This document shows positions 22,217 through 33,769 of a stretch of DNA of 64,000 nt, in pieces. The position numbers and the translations under genes are program-made. Source of the stretch: Pseudisothecium myosuroides (Eukaryota > Streptophyta > Bryopsida > Hypnales > Lembophyllaceae). The notes below the pieces were generated by a model. The model saw only the letters and a list, made by a program, of their open reading frames with translations. It was not told the DNA's origin and did no database searches. Position 1 is the stretch's first letter, and every line of letters starts with the position of its first letter. The stretch is taken from the NCBI GenBank assembly GCA_951799445.1, contig OX637297.1:3100001-3164000 (forward strand). Direction: 5' to 3'.

Positions 22217-23071
22217 AGCTCAAGCCGAGCTAAATCTCAGTCACCTGATTTCTCAAATTAGCTCGGTTCGAGCTGAAATCACCGAAACCTGCCATCGGAA
22301 CACGGAACAATTAAAAGAGAACATGTATCCATAATACAATTCAACTCGGGTCGTTAATGCAAAAACAAACAGAACCTGCAAATCAGCTCGACTCGAGCTA
22401 AATTGCGGTAAAAATGAAGTACCACTTCACAATTCAAGAGACCACGACCAGCAGGAAGGATCAAAGAGCCCACCTAGTCAGCTCGAGTCGAGCTGAAGCA
22501 ACAACATTAAAACAGATGTCCACATATCAGCTTGAATCGAGCTAAGATGACAGTATTCTCAGTTAGAAGCCATAAGCTAAAACGAGAGAAAAAAGTATCA
22601 GAGCGCTGAGATGAAGTACAAAAAAAATGAGCCAGGAAACATACATGATCACAAGACGAGTGGCAGCGCTAGCTTCAGCTTGATTCGAGCTAAATAGGAA
22701 AGAGAAGCTAAGAAAACCGAAAAAAAGAGTTCAAGAGGTACCCTAATAAAACCATATAAATAACATAGAAGGTGGTCTCAGAGTGTATATTCAGCTCGAA
22801 TCGAGCTAAGATGACAATATTCTCAGTTAGAAGCCATAAGCTAAAACGAGAGGAAAAAGTAACAGAGCGCTGAGATGAAGTACAATAAAAACAAGCTAGG
22901 AAACATACATGATCACAAGATGAGTGGCAGCGCTACCTTCAGCTTGATTCGAGCTAAATAGGAAAGAGAAGCTAAGAAAACCAAAAAAAAGAGTTCAAGA
23001 GGTACCCTAACAAAACCATATAAATAACATAGCAAGTGGTCTAAGGGTGTATATTCAGCTCGATTCGAGCT
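22217..23071. repeat. cluster of nine AGCT palindromes with 264-bp tandem duplication
   Basis: Palindrome copies start at 22217, 22260, 22385, 22480, 22529, 22677, 22793, 22941 and 23057. From 22541 to about 23068 the sequence is two nearly identical 264-bp units (each starting gctaagatgaca), so four of the nine arose by tandem duplication. The cluster ends about 40 bp before the exon at 23114. Confidence 0.87.
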
Positions 23072-23113
23072 GTCATCGATTATAAAGCTAAACTCTGTCC
23101 GTCATGCTGCAGA

Positions 23114-23536
23114 ATGGAGAGACAAGTCGAGAAACTCGCGCACTACTACAAGAAGTCAGAGGTCCAGCGTGTTGAAGACGAAGGGGAAGGAGATGACTTC
23201 CTCAACGACGGAGAGTACTGGGAGTTTGTGTTTCCAGAGAAGGTGGATAGTTGGACTCTCCTGATGATCCCATGCTCCGAGCAAATCTGCTTCGCCGTGA
23301 AGTATAAAGGGATGGACACCTACCTCCCTCTCTCATATGACGAAAGAATAAAAGACGTTGTGAAGGACGTCTTCCCCACCATCAAGGTCCACTGTATTAC
23401 CACCCAGAACGATCTTCCTCCAAAAAAGCAGTACAACTTCACGCTGCACTTTGACTCCCGGCTAATTCCTTTCCATGTAACCCACTCGGGGGGTGTAGTG
23501 AGCGAGAGCAGTAGAAAACTACGTGCGAACAAATGA
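23114..23536 (+). CDS. hypothetical 140-aa ORF, probably one exon
   Basis: An ATG directly follows a CTGCAG that could serve as a splice acceptor (AG at 23111-23112), and the frame ends TGA. The product is acidic at the start (EDEGEGDDFLNDGEYWEF) then mixed (YLPLSYDERIKDVVKDVF); no known motif is recognised. Composition is markedly GC-richer than its flanks and has the codon-like texture of the 25.5-31 kb genes. It lies just downstream of nine palindromes. It could be the first exon of the gene resuming at 25.5 kb, with an AT-rich 2-kb intron or insertion between; its last residues (PFHVTHS) and the VTH codons just upstream of 25521 hint at this but do not prove it. Confidence 0.5.
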   Translation: MERQVEKLAHYYKKSEVQRVEDEGEGDDFLNDGEYWEFVFPEKVDSWTLLMIPCSEQICFAVKYKGMDTYLPLSYDERIKDVVKDVFPTIKVHCITTQNDLPPKKQYNFTLHFDSRLIPFHVTHSGGVVSESSRKLRANK

Positions 23537-25500
23537 TAGGGTGCCTAAAAAACATTTGAGATAAAAATTATAATTTGATTTTTTATACTATAGGGTACAA
23601 AAATTCCATGACATGTCTTTAAACTAGTATAGGGTATAGAAAAATAGGTCCAATTAGAAAAAAATTAGACCTAGGATACCCCCCTTTTTATTCTTTTTTT
23701 TTACCAAAAGTAGTAAATGTTGTTGCCTTGTGAATGGCATATTCAAAGTGTTCAATAATTTTATAGACTTTACTAATTTCTGTAGTAGACGTTGGCTGGC
23801 TTTAGGTGGCTGTCATGCAACTTAGAAAATGAGCTAATCACAGATTGTTAGAAATTTAGACATCCCGACTTGCATCATACACCATATTTAGTACCCGCAA
23901 GAACTTATGAGGTTGTAAAATTTTGCAATTAACTTCAATTTTGAGTACTCTTAATTTTATATCTGTAATGAATGATTTTGATTTAAAAATGAAAACACAA
24001 ATACTGTCAACACCAAAAAGCTAATTCTACTATAATGTTTTGGGAACTTCAAACATTGCACTCTTTTAAAAACTCTGGGCAGGGTTATACGGTTTGAATT
24101 TTGCACATTATTTTTAAAAATTTATACTGGAGTTGAATGTTTGTGTGACATGCCAAAATTTATTTTCTTGAAATTCATTGCAGCCTATGGGTCAAAGTTA
24201 TGTTGTCTGATAGCTTGAGGCAGCTTGGACAAGGCCTCCTCCTAAGGATTGATTGTTGATGTTTCTGAATTGATGTAAGATAGAAACACCCAAAAGCGAT
24301 CTTGTTCCCATTCTTGTACTCTAGATTATCACTAAATGTGTCCTTAGACTTTCATCAATGTATCCTACAAATGCTTAACTTTCTTTGATTTGTTGACGCA
24401 TTTGAAAGACATATACTTAACTTTGATTTACTAACTACGGATTTTTGCAAATTTCAATTTAGGGTCCACCTATGTGACAATTTCAATGGTCAGGGAGCTG
24501 GCACTTTGAAAAATCATAGAAATTACATACCACATCCAAAAAATCTAATTTTTTTTTTGGAATATTCATGATTTTCACTTGCTAATACTACGTAAATGTT
24601 ATTTTAAGGAAAAAGTGTCTCCAACTATGTTGAATTGCTTAATATTGACGGCTTTGGATGTTTCTATTGTAGACACAAGTGTTTGACTTTACTAATTTCT
24701 ACTGTAGACGGTGGCTGGCTTCAAGTGGCTTTCTAGTTTTCCCATTAGTTATAGTATTGCATGTTTGAATTCAGGTGTACAAGCTCAGTTTTGTTTGTGT
24801 CTCCATAACTAGACATGATAAGCACATTTTTTTTCACTCATTGTGTTTGTAAATACAATAAGGACATTCTATTTCATACTACCATTGCATACTACCATTT
24901 CATACTACCATGATTGTACAAAAATATTTTTGCATTCTATTTCATACTATGACTTCATACTACCATGATAGTGCAAAAAGAATTTTTACATATTATTGTG
25001 CATACGATGAAGACATGTACATTGAATCAAACAATGTAAGTTAAAGTAAAGTTGATATCAAAAAGCAATCTCTGTATCATTCATATTAATCATGTAAAAA
25101 GGACCTAAACCTAAAGTTCAATTGATAGCATTCAATAATATGATCCCTTCCTAGTAAATGAGTGTCATTGAAAATTTTTATGGAAGATACAATAGTAGTA
25201 TTGACTACACTTTTCTGTTGAGTTCTAGTGTTAAGTAGTCATTAGTGGGGGAAAGAAAAGAAAGTTTGAAAGAAATTTAATGTAGGACAAAAATTGCAGT
25301 AGAATTTTTTTTTAATCTAAATTACCATATCATTTATTCATATCAATTTAGAATTATAAGTAATGTAAGCCCCTTCTCTAATAACCCAAAGTAGGAAATT
25401 ATATAATGATAGCGTGTTTAAAAAAAGAAAAGAAAAGTAATACCCCCCTAAAAAATACTTGGTGTTCGCACCTATCCCCTTATTTTTTTACACACTGACC
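23537..25500. other. AT-rich non-coding gap
   Basis: No coding frame above background. It contains short local repeats (catactaccatttcatactaccatg near 24880-24965) and many T-runs. It may be an intron or an insertion separating the 23114 ORF from the following gene. Confidence 0.4.
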
Positions 25501-26602
25501 CCCCCGAGGTAACCCACTTCATGGAGTCCCTGGAGACGACGTTGTTTTAGGATGAGATCAAGGAACTAGAGGAGAAGGTCAACGAGAAGTGCTTCCAGAA
25601 ACCAAATGGAGAGCCTCTCACTGGCCGCAGGCTCTGCACAAAAATTAGATCACTATTCCAGGACTTTGCCGTCTTGAAAACTAAAATTCAAATCGATCGT
25701 CAGAGCAAGGCTGCCAGGAGCGTCTCACTGAATGCCGGAAGCTAAGGACCCAGTCAGGTGTCTATTGACAACCAGATCCAAGGACAGACATCACGATGGG
25801 GCACGCGCAATAGGCAGTCGACGGAAACTCCGAACGTTCCACTTGCGAAGAGCAATTTGGCTACCACATCAGCGGCGGTCTCAACTGAGAAAATTGGAGA
25901 GCACTCTGGTGTGGACGACATAAGCCAGGACATGAGTATAGTCCCATAGTCACTGCAGACAAACCGGAACCTGGACTACGAGGAGTCCAATGAGGCGTAC
26001 AAGAATTTCTGGAAAACCTGCGTAGATGTGTTTCTCTACAAGATGGAGAAGAAAGAGCTCACCATCGACAAGTTGATCCAGGCTCCAGCATCACTAAATA
26101 TTCAAAGCAAGGAACAGACTATCATTGAGGGCATGATGCACTATCTCTACAATATGCCCGACCATAGCCACCGGCAAACGCTCTGCGTCATGCCAACGAA
26201 GAAGCCAACAAGGAAAGGGGACAACTCGTGGACCGAGATCAAGGACGGGGAGTTCTACATCATTAATGGGCAGCACAGTGTCTGGGCCAGCAAGCTCATG
26301 GAGGACCCGAAGTTCAACATTGACCCGGCCAGAGTGAAGGACTTGAGGACCTGGAATTGCTACATTGCATGGACGGAGGACAACGAGACACTTCGTTCTA
26401 TTTCGGCCTACTTCAACAGAGTCAACCATTTCCAAGCTATTCAGCTGTCGTGGGCAACTAACATACTGGGCGCCCGACATGTCTGGGAGGAGATGGGATC
26501 ACCGCACAACCCGAAAGCGGACACAGAAGCTGGAGTTGTCACCAATGCAAGGCGCACTAAAGCTGCATTCAAAAACAAGAAGAAGTGGACGGTAAGTGAT
26601 TC

Positions 26603-26698
26603 AGCTCGAGTCGACTTGAACTACGCTATGCTTGCTATTGTAAAGTAGTTGTTGACTGCACGGTCATTACCTTCTCGCTGATCAGCTCAAATCGAGCT
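26603..26698. repeat. two AGCT palindromes inside intron 1
   Basis: AGCTCGAGTCGACTT (26603) and AGCTCAAATCGAGCT (26684) lie within the 146-nt intron 26592-26737. One is 11 nt after the GTAAGT donor; the other ends 39 nt before the acceptor. Confidence 0.85.
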
Positions 26699-28111
26699 AA
26701 CAAAGATCCTGACATTGGTTGTCCGGTGTTGATGCAGGAATTCACTAAAGCCATGCAGATGCGTTTCTCTATGAATGACGTTTCAAAATCGCATCAGAAG
26801 TCCAAAGCCAAGGACTCAAAAGGCAACACCACCATCACAAATGAGATTAGACTCATCACCGCTCCTGTAGATGTGTTCAATCTCTGGAGCAAAGTCATCT
26901 CTAGTGCTGCACATGGAAAGCTCATTGATGCGGACACCTTGAAGAAGTTCAATGTCAGATCGTCCTGGAAAACCGAGAACGGGATGCTAAACAAGGAATT
27001 CTTCAAGTTCTTCGGAAATCTCACGAATGACGACCTCATTGTCTTGGCTAACCACATTTTATACAAAACGGGTGACAAGAGGATGTATCCTCAACCGAAG
27101 GTGACGATTAAGCAGGCAACGTCAGTTCTCGAAAGTTGTTACGCTTCAAAGGATTGGATTGAGAGGCGCAAACGAAAGGCGTTCGTGAAGAAGGAGTTGA
27201 ATAAGATTGATGCGTCATTGGATTTGCTGAACGCGGTCGGGGACCCTATGGCGGAGAAGTGGAAGGAGTTTAAGAAGAAGTACAACGTCACATTTGTAAT
27301 GATGAATGTACTCCTAGAACGGCCGGAGGAGGCCTTCTTCTCCGATGTGAAGTAGAAGAAGTCGAAGAACAAGTCAACGGAAGAAATTTCGGACCACGCT
27401 GCTGAATTCTTCAAGGTCTTTTTGCGACAACGAAAGAATTTCGTCCCACCATCGGCAGTAGTGCACTACGCGCATACGACATCGCAAAAGACCAGCACAC
27501 TCCGTGGCCAAGGGGTGTGTGGATAGTTGACAGCCCTGGAGATCTCGGTCTTGGCGTTATTGACTTCCGGTACATTCCGGGGGTGCTTTCGAAGAAGGAC
27601 GGGACAATTGCAATTCCTTATTTCAACACCGTCATATTGTCTTTGAGAGGGAAGCAACAGCCAAAATTTGAGGACGTCCCGACGTGGTTATTCATATGCG
27701 CAGACATGCAGGAGCAGACGCAGGTGATTGCCTTCGTTGAGAACAGTGATGTCCTCAGCAAGTACAAGTGCACGTTTGCGGACTACATACCGACACAATA
27801 CGAGCGGATGGGGGACATGGCCTCCGCCAAGGCGAAGTCACACAACAAAGTGCTGTTGACGTTTCTGACGAGTCCAGCGTGTACGAGGGGAGGCGACATT
27901 CTAGAGGTGTTCCTGGCTCCGGACAATGATACATTTAATAAGCCCCGGGGATACAACGAGTTGGAATTCCGTCTCTACAACATGGAGCTTCGCATGGAAT
28001 TCTATCTGTGGGTGGTGAAGAAGTTCTGCTCTCTCGGAATGAGCGTATTCTCTGTCTTTGCAAGAGGAAAAGTGACCTGCGCAGCAGTGTTATGTTCCTT
28101 ACAACTCAATC

Positions 28112-28256
28112 AGCTTGAATCAAGCTCATGTACCACATTCATTTGTAGTGTTTCCTTCGGTTGCGATAAGTTTGTCTCATGGATGATCTGATTCGTTATG
28201 GAAGGAATTTGCTCAACTCAACCTGAATCAACAACTGATTTAGCTCGAATCAAGCT
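28112..28256. repeat. two AGCT palindromes in the presumed intron 2
   Basis: AGCTTGAATCAAGCT (28112) and AGCTCGAATCAAGCT (28242) lie between the end of recognisable coding sequence (about 28089) and the acceptor TGTGCAG at 28305-28311. Confidence 0.82.
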
Positions 28257-29124
28257 GAAGCTATTGTGTATTCTTCAAATTAATGTCCGGAGTGAATTTG
28301 TTAATGTGCAGATGAGTTCAATGAACGTCTGGGCAGCTGGAGTTACCAACGACATGGGGTTCTGGAATGATATTTCCCTAGCAGCTATGAAACTGGACAG
28401 GGCCGACTTCCTTGATGGGGGGTATAAGGTCCAGTCGCCTTCGCACAAGAAGCCTCCAGTGTCTCAGACGCCGCCTTCGTCGTCGCAAAAGAAGAAGCAG
28501 TCACCCTGAGATTCCCCTTCAAGTGGGCGCCGCAAGAAGGCGCCAGCTACCGAGGTCAAAGTCCTCTTTGGCGATGAAGGCGATGAACAGGACTACTATG
28601 TCCAGTAGGTGCTGGACAAGCAACTTCTTGTGGACGCCAGCACTCCGGTTCCTCCCACTCCGACTGAACATCGGGGATCGTCGGCCTTGAGTGGTCTCGT
28701 GCAAGAAGAGCAACCCTCAAGCTCGCCTTCGTCTGCCGTCACGCCAAAGAAAAGAAAATTATCCAAGCGGGACGAATACATGGAGTGGAGGTTTGCGGAG
28801 CTGGAGAAGAGACAAATGGAGGACCGTGCGGCAAATCTGCAATTCCAGTACCAGCATAACACGAGGATGGATAAACTGCAGACGTACATCTTGGTGGACT
28901 CTGCAAACAACACCGATAAGTTGGACTCAATCATTAATCACTTGAGGGGTGCAAATCCAATCTCCTCATTAGAAGCCCCGACGCCGAGGCCAAAGCTGTT
29001 GCTTGAGGGTCTGCCTTCCATATTAGGCGATGTGGCTGCATTGGTACCTCTGGGTCTCCCTGACTTTACTGTCCCAGCGCTACCCTTGCACGCTCCTCTT
29101 CTTCCCCCCGCCATCATCAGCTGA

Positions 29125-29514
29125 CGCGCAGGCGGCTCCTGTTGATGCTCAGGTCACGCCAAGCCTTCCAGTCGCGGGAGGTGCTAAGCCTCAGCTATCG
29201 GTCGAGCAGCCAGCGTAGTTAGATCTGCAGAGTCCTGCGGTGCCTAGCCAAGACTTGGGCGCAGGTGCTCCTCAATAATCACTCGATGTCACTTGTACAG
29301 TTCAGCTTGACTTGAGCTGATTTTTGCCATAGGTTGTATGTAGTTGTAGTTGTTTTGCAGAGACTACAATCATTTTGTTAAAACAGAACTTCTAGTGGAC
29401 TGAACCATGGAGTTCAAACATTTTGCAGCTCATTCATGTATTTATATCTCATTTTATGAGGCTCTAATATACGAATTTCTTACGAAAATTTCCTTGTACA
29501 TTCTTGTCATGCAG
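29125..29514. other. gap between exon 3 and the next exon, with one palindrome
   Basis: A Pro/Gln/Ala-rich frame (ADAQAAPVDAQ) continues to about 29276 after a frameshift in the C-run near 29105, with TAG and TAA in frame. AGCTTGACTTGAGCT lies at 29304. The stretch ends at a TGCAG acceptor (29510-29514). Confidence 0.5.
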
Positions 29515-31730
29515 GCACTGCAAATATTGTAGATTGTGTTTCTCCTCCCGTCCCTGAACCTGTGAATACTACTGCTCAGCTTGTGCCTGGTCCTGTGGAA
29601 AGTGACCAAACAAATCCCACGGAAAGCAATGTCCTTGTGTCCGTCCTTGAGCTTGGACCGTCCACATCTCTCACACCAGTGGCGGATGACGTTGTCATCT
29701 CAGATGCGGACCTACTGGAGATTCGCATTCCAGAGCCGGCCGTCGTGGCAAAGGACGCTTCCGTGGAGACCACAGAGGCATCGCAGCAGAAGGTATGCAT
29801 CCTGCTGCTGATATGTAAACATTGATTTACTCCTCATTCATGTGTTCAAGTACATTTTATTTTTTTATTTGGTCACGACGAACATGAGCGGCCCTGTCAA
29901 TCGCGTAAAGTTCCAAATGTGCTAGTACAGGGTAATAATTGGCTACACATTCATCTATTGTTTAGCAGGAATCCGGTCCTCCATGTGATCTTGAAGGTAC
30001 TTCGGAGAAGGTCAATCTGCCATTGAAGTCCAGGGTGGTGGAGAAGTGGATCAACGTCGTCCTGGACCTCAATGGGATTTTATGTGTCTGTGAAGATGTG
30101 AAATCAAAGGTTGGTCCAAACGCATCCTTGATGTCGTGCAGCTGCACTCGGCTGTCCATCCCGCCATAGTGGGGCCGAAGCTAGTGTACATTCGTCCACG
30201 ATGCTCTGAGTTTCTACGTGAGTTAGGCAAGATAGCTTCGATTTCTGTCTGGAGCTCGATGAAAAAGACCACCACTGATGAAGTGGCCATGTATCTCTTC
30301 GAAGGCGTAGGCTTTCCTCTGTTCATATTGGGACAGGACTCTTGTAAGACACTCAAGTGCAGGGATAAGAAGGGGTATACATCAACTTACAGGGAGCCAA
30401 GCACGAGCAAAGACTTGTTTCTTAAAAATTTGGATAACCAATTCACTAGCTTCCGGGGTAGATTCACTCCATAGAATACGATTGCCGTAGACGATTGTCC
30501 AAATAAACACATTTTCAACAAGTCTGAGAACGTCGTTCTTCCAGAGCCTTGGTCGAACAAGGGAAATGGTCCGAAGGTCACGTTTCTCTTAGATACCTTG
30601 CTGCCTTGGTTTCAGGGACTTCACCTTGCTGGAGAGCAAGGATTGAAGGCGTATTGTGGGACTGCCATGGCTAGAATCGGTCCCCGGATGCTCTGCGACG
30701 AGAGGAATCGTCGGGAGTACGACAGGCTCATGGAGATTGTCAGAGCATCGCCTAGTATTTGTTAGAATTAGACGCTGAGATCTGTAGCTTCGAAAGAGTA
30801 GAGGCTGGGGTGACGACGTGGTCAATGTTGGATTTCTTCAGTTATTTAGCTCGAGTCGACCTGATTTGCACATCTTGGAATTGCACGCTGGATTGTTCTC
30901 TATTAATTCAATACATAAAAAAATATTTATTTATTTGGATTGGTGTATTGTATGTCCGATTTCAGCTCGGATCGAGCTAATTTTTCTGTTCTTTTTAGTA
31001 ATGAGATTTCTGCATGTATGGATGGCTATTGCTTGTTGTTTTCATGGCATTCCCCGTGCTGCGTTATTGTGTCCTAAATCATACTTGTTTCTAGAATGTG
31101 GGCCATTCAACTTCACATGATGAGGATGGGCGCTTGCCATGCGCTGCGTTAATGGACTTGATAATGGACTACGGGCAATACAAAATCTTGAGTAGAGGAA
31201 ACTTCCTTTGCTCGGCGGCCATAGCAAACTCCACTATGGACTTTTCTTCCAAGCCCTTAGAAGATGGAGTGGTGGACAGCCCGCCAAGTACAGTTTCGCG
31301 TCAGCGGCCCTCTCACTCCTCTTCTCCTTCGATTTCCTAGGGGCCCCTTGCTTCGCAACTATCGCCCGCGGTCTCGGACAAGGCGATGCAGAGACGGCTT
31401 TACAAGGATGCTGAAGATGCATTACCCGCGCCGGTGATGATGGACACAATTCCAGTCGGATCTCCGGCCTTACAAGGAGGGACTCCTTACCGTCGGAGAG
31501 TGCTCCCTTGCCAAAGCGTCTCGTCTGGAGGTGTGCAGAAGTTCAAGGCGCCTCATAGAGTCCAACCAAGTGGATGCGTTCCTCCAGTGCACAATATGTG
31601 GGACCGGAAGTTCTTAGAATTGCAGAGGCTTCAAAGCAGGAGGGAGTATAACGGGACTAACACTGGATACTGTCGGGGGCCTGAGATTCTCAAGGCGAGG
31701 GAGATACAAAAGAGTAAATTGCACATGTAG
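29515..31730 (+). pseudogene. FCP1/NIF-type HAD phosphatase-like gene, decayed
   Basis: Exons: 29515-29792 (donor GTATGC), 29969-about 30756, and 31095-31730. The second carries the HAD signature: motif I VVLDLNGILC (about 30055), motif II ISVWSSM (about 30240), a Lys in DSCKTLKC (about 30345) and motif III IAVDDCPNK (about 30481). The DLNG in place of DxDxT keeps the nucleophile Asp but not the second Asp, so activity is doubtful even before the breaks. A 1-nt frameshift lies at 30103-30110 between motifs I and II, TAG at 30472-30474 just before motif III, and TAG at 31338-31340 in the last exon. The first exon is acidic and Pro/Val-rich. The known family removes phosphate from CTD-type or other phosphoproteins. 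It follows the ParB-like gene on the same strand and may belong to the same transcript. Confidence 0.6.
30848..30978. repeat. two AGCT palindromes in the HAD-gene intron
   Basis: AGCTCGAGTCGACCT (30848) and AGCTCGGATCGAGCT (30964) lie between the exon ending at about 30756 and the acceptor TTTCTAG at 31088-31094. Confidence 0.82.
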
Positions 31731-32225
31731 GGTCTGTTCATATTGTAGATTGAGTGTCTATATAGACGTACATCATAGCATTGTGTAGATAATATATAGA
31801 ACTCAAGTACTAGAGTGAATTACACTCGCGGCTGTTATATACTTTACTTTGGTCTTTTGTGGATCAAAAGGGAATTGCCTTGCAATTTTGAATTGGTGAA
31901 CCAAAGTTTATTATAAATAGATGACCTTTTCATAATGAATGTGGGACTCCTGTCTATGTTTTCAAGAATCATTCACTTTTGTTGGTATTCTTCTCTCCTA
32001 TTTTGTTAGTTTTAATACGTTGTCTGTCCATTTCCTTTCTTAAATCTAGCCTTCACAGCTCTCATTTCACTGGAAAACTCTCAGTTTAATGAATATAATG
32101 TTCAATCACAAGAAACTAACGTCACACCAATCTCAAACAAGGATATTCGGATTTAGCATGTACGGAATAGAAGTGAAGATAATGAGTTGGAAAGGGACAA
32201 AATATCCCCCTTGCAACTCAAACCC
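31731..32225. other. AT-rich intergenic
   Basis: No coding frame and no repeat recognised. It contains the probable 3' untranslated end of the upstream gene. Confidence 0.4.
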
Positions 32226-32830
32226 CTAGCTCACGAGCACGCAGTCACCCACTTCGAGGTGGATAACAGACCATGCGCAGGGCCAAGAGTGGAGAACGTG
32301 GGTGGGGAGACCACTGATATACTTGCAATCCCCTAGGGGCGCGTGCGGGTCTGACAGCGGCAACCTCGGGTACCAGGCAACCTCGGGTATCTCGGGTAGA
32401 TGGCAAACTTGAGTAGCAAGCAAACTCGGGTATCTCGGGTAGATGGCAAACTTGAGTAGCAAGCAAACTCGGGTAGTTGGCGACCCTGGAGAGCAGGCTG
32501 TGCTATCTTTGCGAGAACAAGGAAATGGGCAACTTCGTATCTGGGCGACCTCGGGTGGGGAGGGCCTGAAACAGACCTGAACCACATTGCCATCAGCGAC
32601 CTCAGGTGTGAGGAGACCTCGGGTACAGATGAGAGGAAAACGGATACAAGCGACCTCGGGTGGGGAAACTCTGGTATTTGACAGAAATCAGTCTTGGGCG
32701 ACATCAAGTGTGGCGACCTTGGGTGCAAGAAGCGGGAACACACCTTGTTTGAAATTCCCGCAATTTCAGAGGGCAACCTCGGGTTGGGCGTACTTGGGTG
32801 CTTTTCTGGGAGAATATCCATGTTCTTAAA
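32226..32830. repeat. CGACCTCGGGT-motif array (copy 2)
   Basis: Dense GCAACCTCGGGTA/GCGACCTCGGGT words. The segment 32260-32300 (agaccatgcgcagggccaagagtgg) matches the reverse complement of 63690-63730, so the repeat family also has a copy at the right end in the other orientation. Overlapping long frames on both strands are repeat artefacts. Confidence 0.7.
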
Positions 32831-32927
32831 TTCAAGCATTGAGTTGCCCAGCTCCGTCTTAGCTGTTATTCTATTTTGGTTTAGAGGATGCAATGGTAAT
32901 TTCCATTTATCATTGAATTAGGATTAA

Positions 32928-33365
32928 AATGGATTAAAAAAAAATGGGGAGGGAGTGCAAACAAATATAAAGTGATGGAATTATTTTTCATTATATTCAG
33001 GCCCACGTGGGATTAAAAAAAATGGGGAGGGAGTAGAAACAAATACAAAGTCATGGAACTATTATTCATTTTATTCAAATCCACTTGGGATTTGAAAAAA
33101 TGGGAAGGGAGTGCAAACAAATATGAAGTGATGGAATTGTTTTTCATTTTATTCAAATCTACTTGGGATTAAAAAATAGAATGAGGGAGTAGAAACAAAT
33201 ATGAAGTGATGGAACTATTATTCATTTTGAAGCAAATCCACTTCGGATTAAAATAAATGGGGAGGGAGTGCAAACAAATATGAAGTAATGGAATTATTTT
33301 TCATTTTGTTCAAATCCACTTGGGATTAAAAAAAATGGGGTGGGAGAAGGGAGTGGTGTAGGATA
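32928..33365. repeat. about 76-bp tandem repeat, six units
   Basis: Units of the form tggggagggagtgcaaacaaatatgaagtgatggaattatttttcattttattcaaatccacttgggattaaaa follow one another with 80-90% identity by eye. Confidence 0.85.
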
Positions 33366-33769
33366 TTAAGTGATGGAATTATGGATTCATTGACTTAGGG
33401 TTCACTTAGGATAAAGAATGGAACTTTTGGGCACATATTAATAGGTTGAGAAGTACGTGTTATGAGTAGAAGTGATATTCATGAATAGAAATGAATATTG
33501 AGAAAAATTATACAAATGTATAAAACTTCTTCAGAGGAAAGAAAAAGAGTTAATCGAATTATCTCTTGAAGTTCTTTTCTTTCGGGTTTAGGATTTAGGG
33601 TTTAGGGAGACCTTTCAAATTGCACGTAATTAAACTTCACGATGTACACACTATTGCTTTGTTATTAACTCAATTGTCACATTTAATGAAAAATCACTCA
33701 ACATAGTTCCGAGATATACAAATAAATGTTCTAAATTCCAATCTGAGCTAGTGCTGCCTACGCCCTTCC

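Larger units (their letters stand above)
25521..29124 (+). pseudogene. multi-exon gene with ParB-like and possible DNA-methylase-like regions
   Basis: Exon 1 is 25521-26591, intron 26592-26737 (GTAAGT...GCAG, phase 0), exon 2 from 26738 to about 28086, exon 3 28312-29124. Exon 1 carries FYIINGQHSVWASKL (about 26256) followed by WNCYIAW and LRSISAYFNRV. That is the layout of ParB/DGQHR-type domains (I-I-x-G-x-H ... then a second short strand and N-R). Exon 2 carries GVWIVDSPGDLGLG (27512), TFLTSPACTRG (27860) and SVFSVFARGKVTCAA (28047-28089). These resemble, in order, degenerate motif IV (TSPPY-like) and motif I (DxFxGxGT..AA-like) of beta-class DNA methylases; ParB-methylase fusions are common in bacterial mobile elements. 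Exon 3 is Pro/Ser-rich then helical. In-frame stops: TAG 25548, TAA 25743, TAG 25947, TAG 27353, TGA 28507, TAG 28606; one frameshift in a T-run at 27419-27423. Homology calls are tentative. Confidence 0.5.
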
